From Prosopocoilus inquinatus (lineage: Eukaryota; Arthropoda; Insecta; Coleoptera; Lucanidae), in assembly GCA_036172665.1 (NCBI GenBank), contig CM069877.1, positions 12,234,501 to 12,298,500 on the forward strand: a stretch of 64,000 nucleotides of DNA, given 5' to 3'. Under the pieces are notes generated by a model. The model ran no database searches. It had not been told where the DNA came from and saw only the letters and a list, made by a program, of their open reading frames with translations. Shown here piece after piece: positions 57,901-64,000 of this stretch. Within the stretch, counting starts at the first letter, position 1; each line of letters begins with the position of its first letter. Made by a program: the position numbers and the translations under genes.

Positions 57901-60900
57901 GTTCCGTATAAAAATAAAAAGCAAAGCAATGAGTAAGTGCGAGGCAAAGAAAAAAAAAGAACGAAAGATATGTTTCTGATTCTTTCTTTCCTTGTACGTA
58001 TTTTATTGTTACAGTTGACAATGTCCAAAGGCCAAGAACGAGCGCCGCGTAACAATTTACAACATGAACAATCAGTGCTTGCAAAATGTGTCAAAAAAAA
58101 TGAAAGTGAGCAGAAGAAAGTTATCGAACGGAAACGTATGCACAGAGAAACCGTAATGTCGACACGACCTAGATACAGAGCCAATTAAAAACAGAAATTG
58201 AATGAGGCGTTGAAGCGTGAACGAATTTAATGAAAACGGTAAAACGCCTGCGTTTGACAGTTACTTGTAAACAAAAAAAAATGGAGGCGAGGTTCACACT
58301 TCTCCTATTCTAGAGCGTGTTCGTAAACTGTCCTCCGTGTTTCCTGGGTAATATTCTATCTCTCTCATCTAAATGATTTTGCATATCTTGCATTACATGT
58401 TATTCACTCATACGCGCTAGGCAAGAAGACTTTACGAATCCAGACTGTTTAAAAAAAATGCAAAACGAATCATAAAGTCCTGTAAACGCGTCAACCAAAC
58501 GAAAAAAAAAGAACTAACGCCCTCTATGAAGTTCTCTCAATATTAAAATTGACAAACGTCTAGTTCAATACAGATTTAGAATGTAAACATGTTATTCACG
58601 TGCGTCTTTGTTGATAAAATCTAGAACTTCCCTGTAAATTCAAAATTCGAATTTCAGGTTAGATTCTTTTAGTCACTGTTGATCTTTAAATAAATAAAAC
58701 AAAAAAGAACACTGGCTTCTGGTTAAACCGGAAACAACAAGAGGGCATCTTTCATTGATAACAAAAATAAAGCGCCGGCGAATTCCGGGAGCTTTATTAA
58801 TAGACTATTTACTGAAATCGACCCAGTTTTTTTCCAATTCGACGAAATCACCGCTTTGTTCGAATTTCCGTCCGAAAATACCCTAATTTCAGATCATCCT
58901 CCAGTTTACTACCTACACCGATAGAACTTAAAAACGCAGATTTCTTTTAATAGTTAGGCCTGACGTCTGGAAATTCCGTCGTTGCGAAAACATACTAGAC
59001 AGAAAATAAATTATTACAAGGATTAAAACGACTTTCTAAAAAAAAAACAGTTGCAGGTTTCAAAATCAATCGACATCTATCAACAGATGACTTTTTCTTA
59101 TAGTTTGACACCTATCTTTAAAATGTCTAACCTTGATTCAATGCACATTTTGAAGATACGTTGTTCTATTGTTTTCTTGCACCAACGATCGAAAGGGCAC
59201 CGAAACATCTACAACTTTTGTAAAAGAACCTTCTCTGTAACTTCAAAAATAAGAGAAACTTGAACTTTCATAACAACGCCCTCTAGTAACTCAAAAACCA
59301 ATCACAGTAGACCCACAGTGCGACCCATCAATTCACGCTAAAATTCGATGCGGAATTCAAAAATCAAATAATATACAAGGTGTTTCATTAAGAAAAAGCG
59401 TGAATTCGGTGCGCATCTCGAAAATGCGACGTTCTATTTTTTTCTTGCAACCAGCAATCGAATGGGCGCCGAAGCAGCTACAACTTTTGTAAATGAACCT
59501 TCTCTGTAACTTCAAAAATAAGAGAAATAACCGCGCATGAATTTTCAGAACAACGTCCTCTAGTAACTCAAAAACCAAGCACACTAGACCAGGAGTGCGA
59601 CCCATCAATTCACGCTAAAATTCGATGTGGAATTCAAAAATCAAATAATATACAGGGTATTTCATTAAAAAAAGTGTGAATATGATGCGCACCTCGAAAA
59701 TGCGTCGTTCTGCTGTTTTCTCGCAACCAGCAATCGAATGGGCGCCGAAGCAGCTACAACTTTTGTAAAAGAACTTTCTCTGTAACTTCAAAAATAAGAG
59801 AAATAACCGCGCATGAACATTCAGAACAACGCCCTCTAGTAACTCTAAAACCAATCACATTAGACCCAGAGTGCGACCCATCAATTCAGACTAAAATTCG
59901 ATGAGGAATTCAAAAATGTATTAATATACAGGGTGTTTCAATTAAGAAAGCATAATTTCGGTGCGTATTTAGAAAATGCGTCGTTCTCTTGTTTTCTTGC
60001 AGCTAGCAATCGAAAGGGCACCGAAACATTTACAACTTTTGTAAAATAACCTTCTCTGTAACTTTAAAAATAAGAGAAATATCCGCGCATGTACTTTCAG
60101 AACAACGCCCTCTAGTAACTCAAAAACCAGTCACATTAGACCCAGAGTGCGACCCATCAATTCAGACTAAAATTCGATGAGGAATTAAAAAATGTATTAA
60201 TATACAGGGTGTTTCAATTAAGAAAGCATAATTTCGGTGCGTATTTCGAAAATGCGTCGTTCTCTTGTTTCCTTGCAGCCAGCAATCGAAAGGGCACCGA
60301 AACATTTACAACTTTTGTAAAATAACCTTCTCTGTAACTTCAAAAATAAGAGGAATAACCGCGCATGTACTTTCAGAACAACGCCCTCTAGTAACTCAAA
60401 AACCAGTCACACTAGACCCAGAGTGCGACCCATCAATTCACGCTAAAATTCGATGCGAAATTCAAAAATCAAATAATATACAGGGTGTTTCATTTAAAAA
60501 AGCGTGAATTTGTTTAGTAACTCGAAAATGCGTCGTTCTTTTGTTTTCTTGCAATGAGCAATCGAAAGGGCACACAAATATGTACAACATTTGTAAAACA
60601 ACTTTTACTCTAACTTCAATAATAAGAGAGATAACCACATCAATTTTCTGGTTAACGCCCTCTAGTAACTCAAAAACCAATCACACTAGACCCCCAGTGC
60701 GACCCATCAATTCGTGCTAAAATTCGACGATGAATTCAAAAATGCAATAATATACAGGGCGTTTCGTTGAAAAAAGTCGGGAATATATTATTTGCGAAGT
60801 TGCGTCTAAAGCGTAACTTATTCAATGTAAACAGATTATTCACGATTTATTGTAGTGATTACTCATCGAAGTTCACCAAGAAGCAGAAAATTTTATCTTT

Positions 60901-61560
60901 ACGTATATCTTTGTTCCTGACAAAGCTATCAATCGATAGTGAAACGTTGAGTGTTTTTCAATTTATATTTCCGTCCGTTTAAAACTTTTTACTTACAATT
61001 TTCATCGGACAAGAGACAACTTCTTTGAGTAAAAGTAAGTTAAACTACATTATGATAGCGTCCCCTCTTCCTTCATTGAATTAAGTACGGCCCTGCGTTT
61101 AAAAATTAATGGACCTGACAGGACGCAGGCCCTGACGTGCATCAATGAATTATGTCGAGTTGAATGAAGGTAGAGTATTAAGCGCTGTGCGTAGTTTTCG
61201 TTTTAAAAATAGTCCCAACATAAACGAGCTTCGAAATTAGGCATCTGCCGCAATAATAAATTGAGATGTTAGAGTTTAAGGCGAGAGAGAGAGAGTTCTG
61301 GCATTTGACTTCTTCACTATTTTTAGCCCGGGATCGTTTCTTAGTATGAGGTAGGTCGTCAAAATAAATTGGGTACCTACCTTAAAGCAACCGCCCATGT
61401 AGAGCGTGTCCGGGGGTCCAAAAATCGCCACTTCCCATTCAAAAAGATTGTCTTCATTCACGAGTTTCACACAAAAACCCTCCACAGGTTCCTCTTGCAG
61501 GGACTTGTACTCGACCGCTAGGGCACGAAGGGCACTGCAGTTCGTTCTGAGCGCTGCCAT
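30727..61560 (-). CDS. UBE2R: UBE2R/CDC34-type ubiquitin-conjugating enzyme E2
   Basis: Four minus-strand exons: 61560-61381, 54452-54366, 40762-40530 and 30952-30727. They give 726 bases, 241 residues, with GT-AG introns and phases 0, 0 and 2. The UBC fold contains [33 protein letters not shown], the WHPN motif (residues 83-86) and the active-site Cys at about residue 94 ([12 protein letters not shown]). The acidic insert loop [13 protein letters not shown] that marks the Cdc34/UBE2R family follows. The C-terminal tail is Asp/Glu-rich ([19 protein letters not shown]), as in CDC34/UBE2R2, where it contacts cullin-RING ligases and supports Lys48 chain building. Human members are 236-238 aa. 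Start: ATG in a good context (GAAATGG); an in-frame upstream ATG at 61623 would add a 21-residue hydrophobic leader not expected in the family. No lesion is seen. The gene spans about 31 kb because the introns (6.9, 13.6 and 9.6 kb) are full of repeats. Confidence 0.95.
31060..32000. repeat. About 240-bp tandem units (CTCGACCGTGACTTTTCGGTGAC family)
   Basis: Four adjacent copies carry TTTCGGTGACCGGGAAACA, CATCCGTTTTGGAACACGA and CTCTGTATCGAGTTCAAAA. Further copies lie at about 32265, 34670, 41870 and 42370. They are in UBE2R intron 3. Confidence 0.8.
31890..34370. repeat. Duplicated block A (paralogue of 41990-44290)
   Basis: Collinear with the block about 10.1 kb away over roughly 2.4 kb, including the ACACCCTGTA/TACAGGGTGT-rich repeats and an embedded 504-bp foldback element. 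Same orientation. The two blocks lie on either side of UBE2R exon 3. Confidence 0.8.
33738..34241. mobile_element. 504-bp foldback element, copy 1
   Basis: Ends TATACAGGGTGTAACTTTA and TAAAGTTACACCCTGTATA. Long inner inverted repeats: CCTCACGTCGAATTATGA, GTTCATATAAACATA and AGTTTCTGAGATA are mirrored near the other end. No open frame is shared intact with the other copies (43659, 44886). Confidence 0.75.
34371..35240. repeat. Mixed ACACCCTGTA-type repeat fragments
   Basis: Several partial units of the 31-34 kb families, including one CTCGACCGTGACC unit at about 34680, with single TACAGGGTGT or ACACCCTGTA motifs at 34360, 34610, 34632, 34840, 35010, 35100 and 35220. Confidence 0.6.
35588..36065. 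repeat. 265-bp tandem duplication
   Basis: GTTAACAAATGATTGT, AACAGATGTTCGACGA and ATCGACTCTGTT recur about 265 bases apart, with several small differences. Confidence 0.7.
36066..40000. repeat. A/C-skewed simple array with AACCCAAGTGAAGCGAACC motif
   Basis: Long A-rich, T-poor sequence with repeated CCAAGTGAAGCGAACC, TTCCAAGGTCAACC and AAAATTGAGAAAAATGAA. From about 38.2 kb a larger unit (about 350-480 bp) containing a GTCACATTCTAATG hairpin is repeated. No gene is seen. UBE2R intron 3. Confidence 0.7.
38250..39985. repeat. Six short GTCACATTCTAATG hairpins
   Basis: At about 38250, 38722, 39109, 39459, 39842 and 39921, (A)GTCACATTCTAATGTCA is followed 30-40 bases later by CATCAGAATGTGACTTT or a close variant. 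Each is an inverted repeat about 60-70 bp long. The spacing follows the larger array unit except for the last two, which are close together. Confidence 0.65.
40035..40210. mobile_element. MITE-like inverted repeat
   Basis: GTATCAACACTGTTGATGTC followed by AAAAAAATTATT is mirrored by ATAAATTTTTTTGACATCAA and CATTGTTGGTAT. The arms are about 35-40 bp, imperfect. Confidence 0.6.
40530..40762 (-). CDS. UBE2R: UBE2R exon 3 (active-site Cys and acidic loop)
   Basis: Acceptor TTCTCGTTTCAG, donor ATCAG|GTGAGG. Encodes [20 protein letters not shown] and [20 protein letters not shown], then [17 protein letters not shown]. It holds the catalytic Cys, so loss of this exon would inactivate the enzyme. 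Confidence 0.97.
40790..41150. repeat. Two-copy tandem repeat
   Basis: TTTTCCTCAGAGCGAGCAAT and TTTTCCTCGGAGCGAGCAAT, each preceded by GAATGAAACAAAAT and followed by a GGGAC-CCCGATAC motif, lie about 210 bases apart. Confidence 0.6.
41501..41590 (+). mobile_element. 5'-truncated non-LTR retrotransposon 3' end (putative)
   Basis: A segment of about 90 bp ends GATAAATAAATTTATTATTATTAT and interrupts a repeat that is continuous in its other copies (GTGTTTTTAAAAATAATATAA at about 32460 and 42560). A TTATTATTAT tail plus clean insertion suggests a LINE 3' fragment. Confidence 0.5.
41990..44290. repeat. Duplicated block B (paralogue of 31890-34370)
   Basis: Same order of sub-repeats as block A: CATCACAGTCAACTTCAGTT, CTGTCGATGTCAGTTCGG, GTTGTTATTTGTGGATTTG and the foldback element. 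The copies differ by scattered substitutions and small indels, including an added ACAACACCC-like unit near 42915. Confidence 0.8.
43659..44163. mobile_element. 504-bp foldback element, copy 2
   Basis: Same ends and layout as 33738-34241. It lies at the equivalent position in duplicated block B, so it was probably copied with the block. Confidence 0.75.
44886..45388. mobile_element. 504-bp foldback element, copy 3
   Basis: Left end TATACAGGGTGTAACTTTT, right end eroded (ATACACCCTATA). An internal frame is open for 113 codons in this copy only, and it is not conserved in the other two. Confidence 0.7.
45389..46184. other. Intronic, nothing recognised
   Basis: Poly(A) run at about 45395. One TACAGAGTGTCCC motif at about 45513. 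A short CGTCG run at about 45735. No exon is seen. Confidence 0.4.
46185..46372. repeat. Two fragments of the 57-kb hammerhead repeat, opposite orientation
   Basis: TGCAATGTCAGGTCAAAAAG and CGATAGTAAGATGTCGCTAT at about 46268, with a diverged copy at 46188, match the reverse complement of 56835-56882 and 57147-57195. The fragment does not include the ribozyme. TACAGGGTGTCCC follows at 46350. Confidence 0.6.
46430..48200. repeat. A/C-skewed array (same family as 36-40 kb)
   Basis: CAAGTGAAGCGAACC, TTCAAAGTCAACTCAA and long A-rich runs. No gene. UBE2R intron 2. Confidence 0.65.
48200..49500. other. Intronic, mixed-composition, nothing recognised
   Basis: Composition is more balanced than the flanking arrays. 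I see no exon or transposon end with confidence. Confidence 0.35.
49502..49712. repeat. 115-bp tandem duplication
   Basis: ATCGTTTTCATCGGTTTATT, ACCGTGGTGGAAATGCC and GTGATTTTCAGGATT are repeated once. Confidence 0.8.
50040..52830. repeat. About 335-bp tandem array with AACCCAACCCAACC segment
   Basis: About seven units. Landmarks: CTTCGGTCGACTTTCTAG, TGCATTCTTAAACAAC, AACTTCAACTATAGCC, CCCAACCCATTGAAATTGGG and AATTAAGTCCAAGAACAACC. Spacing is 315-350 bases from about 50.66 kb onward. The plus strand is strongly A- and C-rich. Confidence 0.75.
52950..53135. mobile_element. MITE with 17-bp perfect TIR
   Basis: AAAGTGGTCCGTGTATT at the left and AATACACGGACCACTTT at the right; 186 bp, non-coding. 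Confidence 0.65.
53136..54365. other. Intronic, no supported feature
   Basis: Several short frames are open on both strands, the longest being 112 codons at 53653-53991. None resembles a known protein. A TTTGACAGATGTCAAAGTG repeat lies at about 54075-54115. Confidence 0.35.
54366..54452 (-). CDS. UBE2R: UBE2R exon 2 (HPN motif)
   Basis: Acceptor TTATGTTTCAG, donor GAG|GTAAGT; 29 codons encoding [20 protein letters not shown] and KVWHPNVYE. Confidence 0.97.
54700..56760. repeat. A-rich/G-run diverged repeats with 237-bp duplication
   Basis: Repeated phrases GGTACATAAAAAAAAATCA, AATCAAGGGTTGAAGCGTTA (about 55815 and 56052) and ATACGGATACA-AAAAATGA. G-runs of 8 or more lie at about 55390 and 56628. 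A C-run lies just outside, at about 54637. No gene. Confidence 0.6.
56825..57136 (-). mobile_element. Hammerhead-bearing repeat unit 1 (retrozyme/Penelope terminal-repeat-like)
   Basis: A unit starting GAACATATAAAATAGCGACA on the plus strand, repeated head-to-tail at 57137. It contains the ribozyme at 57008-57074 on the minus strand. No protein frame is shared by both copies apart from frames running through the ribozyme. Small (150-450 nt) tandem units with type I hammerheads are what has been described as animal retrozymes. Penelope terminal repeats are the alternative. Confidence 0.65.
57008..57074 (-). ncRNA. Type I hammerhead ribozyme, copy 1
   Basis: Minus strand, 5' to 3': distal stem I TCGAGC (57073-57068), internal loop TACG, proximal stem I TTTCTG (57063-57058), core CTGAAGA (57057-57051), stem II AGCCC-CAAGCA-GGGCT (57050-57035), GAA (57034-57032), stem III palindrome ACAGCTGT (57031-57024), C17 (57023), stem I CAGAGG (57022-57017), loop CT, distal stem I GCTCGA (57014-57009). 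Every invariant core position is present, A15.1-U16.1 pairs, and H17 is C. Cleavage is predicted between 57023 and 57022. Stem III is 3 bp with a 2-nt loop in a monomer, or 8 bp in a dimer. Confidence 0.85.
57137..57410 (-). mobile_element. Hammerhead-bearing repeat unit 2
   Basis: Nearly identical to unit 1, with a deletion of about 7 bases near 57262. The two predicted cleavage sites are 305 nt apart. Confidence 0.65.
57313..57379 (-). ncRNA. Type I hammerhead ribozyme, copy 2
   Basis: Same sequence as copy 1 across both stem I segments, the core, stem II and stem III, shifted by exactly 305 bases. Predicted cleavage lies between 57328 and 57327. Together with copy 1 it would free a 305-nt monomer from a minus-strand transcript. 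Confidence 0.85.
57406..57470. repeat. Inverted partial copy of the hammerhead repeat
   Basis: GTCCAGAGGCTGCTCGAGG through CAAAAACGATTTGCACAAAA is the reverse complement of about 56972-57024. It abuts unit 2 tail-to-tail, ending at the same point as the ribozyme's 3' stem I. Confidence 0.8.
57500..58020. other. Intronic, nothing recognised
   Basis: Contains one AACACCCTGTACATG motif (57560) and a CTCTCT microsatellite (57858-57880). Confidence 0.35.
58021..58188 (+). CDS. Possible small exon or micro-ORF, 55 codons
   Basis: ATG at 58021 is preceded by an acceptor-like TATTTTATTGTTACAG six bases upstream. It runs to TAA at 58186-58188 and encodes a basic, coiled-looking peptide beginning [20 protein letters not shown] and containing [12 protein letters not shown]. 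Codon use is less A-rich than the neighbouring intron. I recognise no family. It would be nested on the opposite strand of UBE2R intron 1. Chance is quite possible. Confidence 0.25.
   Translation: MSKGQERAPRNNLQHEQSVLAKCVKKNESEQKKVIERKRMHRETVMSTRPRYRAN
58189..59099. other. Intronic, nothing recognised
   Basis: Mixed-composition DNA. A CATTCTCTCTCATGTAAATGATTTT-like phrase at about 58350 recalls the 15-kb repeats. No exon. Confidence 0.35.
59100..60775. repeat. 276-bp satellite, about six units
   Basis: (T)ATACAGGGTGTTTCA, or a variant, lies at about 59376, 59652, 59931, 60205, 60481 and 60757, a spacing of 274-279. Each unit has CAACGCCCTCTAGTAACTCA, AGTGCGACCCATCAATTCA, TTTCTTGCAGCCAGCAATCG and CCTTCTCTGTAACTTCAAAA. 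Copies differ by scattered substitutions. It is in UBE2R intron 1. Confidence 0.9.
60912..61015 (+). mobile_element. Decayed copy of the 7.9-kb hammerhead family
   Basis: CTGACAA (60917-60923), GCTATC-AATC-GATAGT, GAA, ACGT, T, GAGTG, then CCGTCCG and ATTTTCATCGGACAAGA. It is the same order as at 7892-8030, but G8 of the core is A and stem I is mostly wobble pairs, so it is unlikely to cleave. Confidence 0.6.
61381..61560 (-). CDS. UBE2R: UBE2R exon 1 with start codon
   Basis: ATG at 61560; donor AAG|GTAGGT. Encodes [20 protein letters not shown], then [20 protein letters not shown] and [19 protein letters not shown]. The first about 15 residues are more divergent than the rest, as is usual in this family. 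Confidence 0.93.
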
Positions 61561-62190
61561 TTCTGCTCCTGTCAAACAGGCACTCACAACAATCACTAAG
61601 ATCGTCCGGAAGGGAAAACACACCAGGCTAACGACGTTCTTTCTGCGAAGACTATGACGCCATTAGCATCGAGAATGTTATGTACGAAACGTCAGCCGAT
61701 TTCGGTTTACACAGAGTCAGCGGGACCTCGTAGGGGCGAAACACTCCCGACTCGCGACAAAGTGGCCGTCGGAAACTCTGCCACGACGGCTTTTCTAGTC
61801 ACAAACTTCGCCGCTGCCACAAACAACGACCTCCGCTCTCTTCTGCGAACACGAACAAAACAGCTGGTCGGGCTGACCCATCGCGCACTCGCTCGTCAAA
61901 TGCGCACGCGCGTCAACTCGAACACGTCAAAATAATCCAAACAAAGCTGAATTTTCACAGGGTTTTCAAACACCTATTAACGACTTCACTTAAATTTAGC
62001 GAACACTGCAGCAGATTATCGCCAACAGCGAGTGTTACAATTAAACACAACCGTCCTTTGTGTTTGCCGTGTTTGCCTGCAATAAATTTGTCTGAACAGG
62101 CTGGCGCCATCTATGTGAAAACTTGCAATTACAAATACAGCAGATCATTCCACAGTTGAGCGACGTCATTGCTGACGTCAATAAGTCGCT
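61561..62190. promoter_or_regulatory. UBE2R 5' UTR and promoter region
   Basis: About 61.64-61.93 kb is the most GC- and CpG-rich part of the right half of the window, as expected for a housekeeping promoter. No specific element is recognised. The plus-strand frame at 61654-61935 is most likely a by-product. Confidence 0.4.
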
Positions 62191-62194
62191 CACA

Positions 62195-62400
62195 AAATCG
62201 CGATCCAAACGTGTTTTGATTCAAAAACTGACATTTTTCTCTTTGAATCTCTCTATTTTTAAAACTTGTTTGAATTGAATTGTGGTTATTTATAAATGAA
62301 CTGTCAATCAAAAATTCAAGTCAAGTGTTTTGTTGCAACAACTACGAAATTCAGGTGCAAACTATTCGAAACACGATTCAAACTTTTAAGCGAAAGAAAT
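62195..62400. repeat. Dispersed repeat, opposite orientation to 9836-10060
   Basis: Contains CTTTGAATCTCTCTATTTTT, TGTTGCAACAACTACGAA and ATTCAAACTTTTAAGCGAAA, the reverse complement of the block at 9836. It gives spurious plus-strand frames. Confidence 0.7.
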
Positions 62401-63000
62401 CAGCTTTTATACCTTCGCAAAATAAAAAGTTTCTACAACTTCTACAACTACAACAAGACATCCGTGGACCCTTGTTTGATGCAAATTTGTAGTAATATCA
62501 GATGGTCTCTCTACTGAAGCGAAGAATGTAAATTAAGCTAAAATACTGGCTACGTAAAAGAGTTTTTTTTAACCGGCTAAAAAATTCGAAATAGATTAGG
62601 AAAGTGAGCGGTCCTAAAGCTGGTGCAAAATTTGAAACTGAGTCTGTTGGCAATGAGTATACAGGTAACACCATCCCATTCCCGTTATGAGTTTATTGTG
62701 TAACAAAGATAACAAATACAAATATCGCAAGAGCAACAAGGAAAGTCACAGTTTTAGGGAATTCTGTTTACTGCGATGGTAACAGTTGACGGCCGACTGT
62801 CATGGATTCTCTAGTCAAAAATGTATTAGGTTTTGTGATAATGCAAATTCCCATTTGTGAAACGTCACTTTGATTAACAAACTTTCGACTGTGTTTTTTA
62901 TTTATCTCTAGATAAGTTTATTGTGCGATAAGGATGGGTAGAAAAAATCATTAATGTCGCTACCTGAACACGAAGTGTGTTAATATAAGCTGCGTTTGGA
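62401..63000. other. Intergenic, nothing recognised
   Basis: AT-rich, no repeat end or exon seen. Confidence 0.35.
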
Positions 63001-63002
63001 TA

Positions 63003-63252
63003 TTCAGTTCCGTGCACTCTATTTACTCCTTTCGTACTTTTGTCCCACTTTCACTTAAAAGCGGGATGACCACTAGCGGGGCTATATATAAAGTATTTAT
63101 TTGTCGCGCGCTTCTCTATGAATGAATTTTCGTTTTCCCGAAACAGACAAGCGTGGGGGTAGCGCTTTCGAAGAGCCCGAGTGCATCGCTCACTTAAAGA
63201 AAAAGAGATACCAACAGTGCAAGAGAAGTGAATAGAGTGCACGGAACTGAAT
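63003..63252. mobile_element. MITE, TIR ATTCAGTTCCGTGCACTC
   Basis: About 250 bp. A terminal inverted repeat of about 26 bp (ATTCAGTTCCGTGCACTC, extending to TATT(T/C)ACT) occurs at both ends. No protein. Confidence 0.65.
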
Positions 63253-63629
63253 CTACAAACACAGCTATAGTGACCTTACACTGAGTGCTAAAATTGCGCC
63301 ATCTTTTGTTTATATTCACAACTATACACATGTTATTATTTTCCTTAATTTAACAGCTCTAGTATTAGTTTTGATATAATAATTGGCTTCTGCAACATTC
63401 AAAATATTTATTTACATTTTTTGTTTAGTTCCAAAAATGTTTTTAAACTAATAATTTTCAAAAATATACATAGTAACATTTTATTACTTTCTATTGACGT
63501 GTTAATTACGAAACTTTTACGACGTTATTAATACGTGTTGTAAAACTCGTCGTATTGACACGTCACTTTCGTAACAAATGACGTCAGTGACGTAAAATAA
63601 CCTAAAAATGACGTGACATTGACGTTACT

Positions 63630-63828
63630 CTGCTATAGGCGCGTTGCACGTCATTAATTAATAATGACGGTAGACACTTGCTGTGTTGTAAATATACTTA
63701 TTTACTTAAATGCAATAAACACACCGTGAAAATTCCTTTGCATTTTAAGTATATAGTATTTACAACATAGCATGCGTCAGGTTACACGTCATCATTAACT
63801 AATGACGTGTAACCCTGCCTATCGTGCC
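63630..63828. mobile_element. MITE with about 80-bp imperfect TIRs
   Basis: CTATAGGCGCGTTGCACGTC, ATTAATTAATAATGACG and TGTTGTAAATATACTT on the left are mirrored by AAGTATATAGTATTTACAAC, CATCATTAACTAATGACG and CCTGCCTATCG on the right, with TGCAATAAACACACC at the centre. Confidence 0.65.
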
Positions 63829-64000
63829 GCGCCATAGCTGGGAAGTCACAACAAATAATAATCTGACAATAATAAAAAGAAGAAGACACTTTCTGTGTAG
63901 TTCAAGACTTTCCAAATTTCAAATTTTCAACCTAACCACAGCTTTATGGATCTTCCAATTTACGCTTGACTTCAGTTTAGCACTTTGTGCAACGTTTTCA

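Noticed and set aside
61561..61623. Upstream in-frame ATG extending UBE2R by 21 residues
   Set aside because: The extension is hydrophobic and unlike the family. The ATG at 61560 has the better context and gives the expected length.
61654..61935. 93-codon plus-strand frame upstream of UBE2R
   Set aside because: It lies in the GC-rich promoter region where stop codons are rare. The translation resembles nothing known.
1..64000. tRNA or rRNA genes
   Set aside because: I looked for T-arm (GGTTCGAAT-type) and acceptor pairs and for conserved rRNA segments, and found none I could support by eye. A covariance scan would be decisive.

Overview
The window is AT-rich, repeat-laden nuclear DNA from an arthropod, most likely an insect. 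It contains two spliced minus-strand protein genes with canonical GT-AG introns, a BEL/Pao LTR retrotransposon, hAT-like elements, many small inverted-repeat elements and several satellite-like arrays. The order cannot be fixed from sequence alone. A beetle is a plausible guess but is not demonstrated.

Layout. From 1 to about 10 kb is almost all repeats: a degenerate array built on a GGCTGAACG motif (0.93-3.56 kb), a perfect 50-bp-arm palindrome (3.1 kb), A-rich tandem arrays (4.9-7.7 kb) and a foldback carrying a hammerhead ribozyme (7.84-8.01 kb). From 10.1 to 17.23 kb lie six exons of a TMEM214-like gene, minus strand, 458 codons. Its C-terminal exons are not identified; a candidate fragment sits at the left edge (1-66). 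From 17.78 to 24.58 kb is a hAT-like element (8-bp target duplication) split by a complete BEL/Pao retrotransposon with identical 167-bp LTRs, a 5-bp target duplication and an uninterrupted 1729-codon polyprotein. A second hAT-like element follows (24.68-25.36 kb), then a 1.45-kb tandem duplication (25.4-28.9 kb).

From 30.73 to 61.56 kb is a UBE2R/CDC34-type ubiquitin-conjugating enzyme gene, minus strand: four exons, 726 coding bases spread over about 31 kb. Its introns hold the duplicated ACACCCTGTA-rich blocks (31.9-34.4 and 42.0-44.3 kb), three 504-bp foldback elements, long A/C-skewed arrays (36-40, 46.4-48.2, 50-52.8 kb), a 276-bp satellite (59.1-60.8 kb) and a tandem pair of 305-nt units. 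Each unit of that pair carries a complete type I hammerhead ribozyme fold on the minus strand (56.8-57.5 kb). The right end (62-64 kb) holds dispersed repeats and two MITE-like inverted repeats.

The most notable signal is the set of hammerhead ribozymes. The two copies at 57 kb have every core nucleotide, a stem I with an internal loop, a 5-bp stem II and a palindromic 8-nt stem III. They are arranged as a dimer, as expected of retrozyme-like or Penelope-type retroelements. The two host genes are unrelated housekeeping functions (ER membrane protein; ubiquitin E2). Nothing in the window indicates that they act together.
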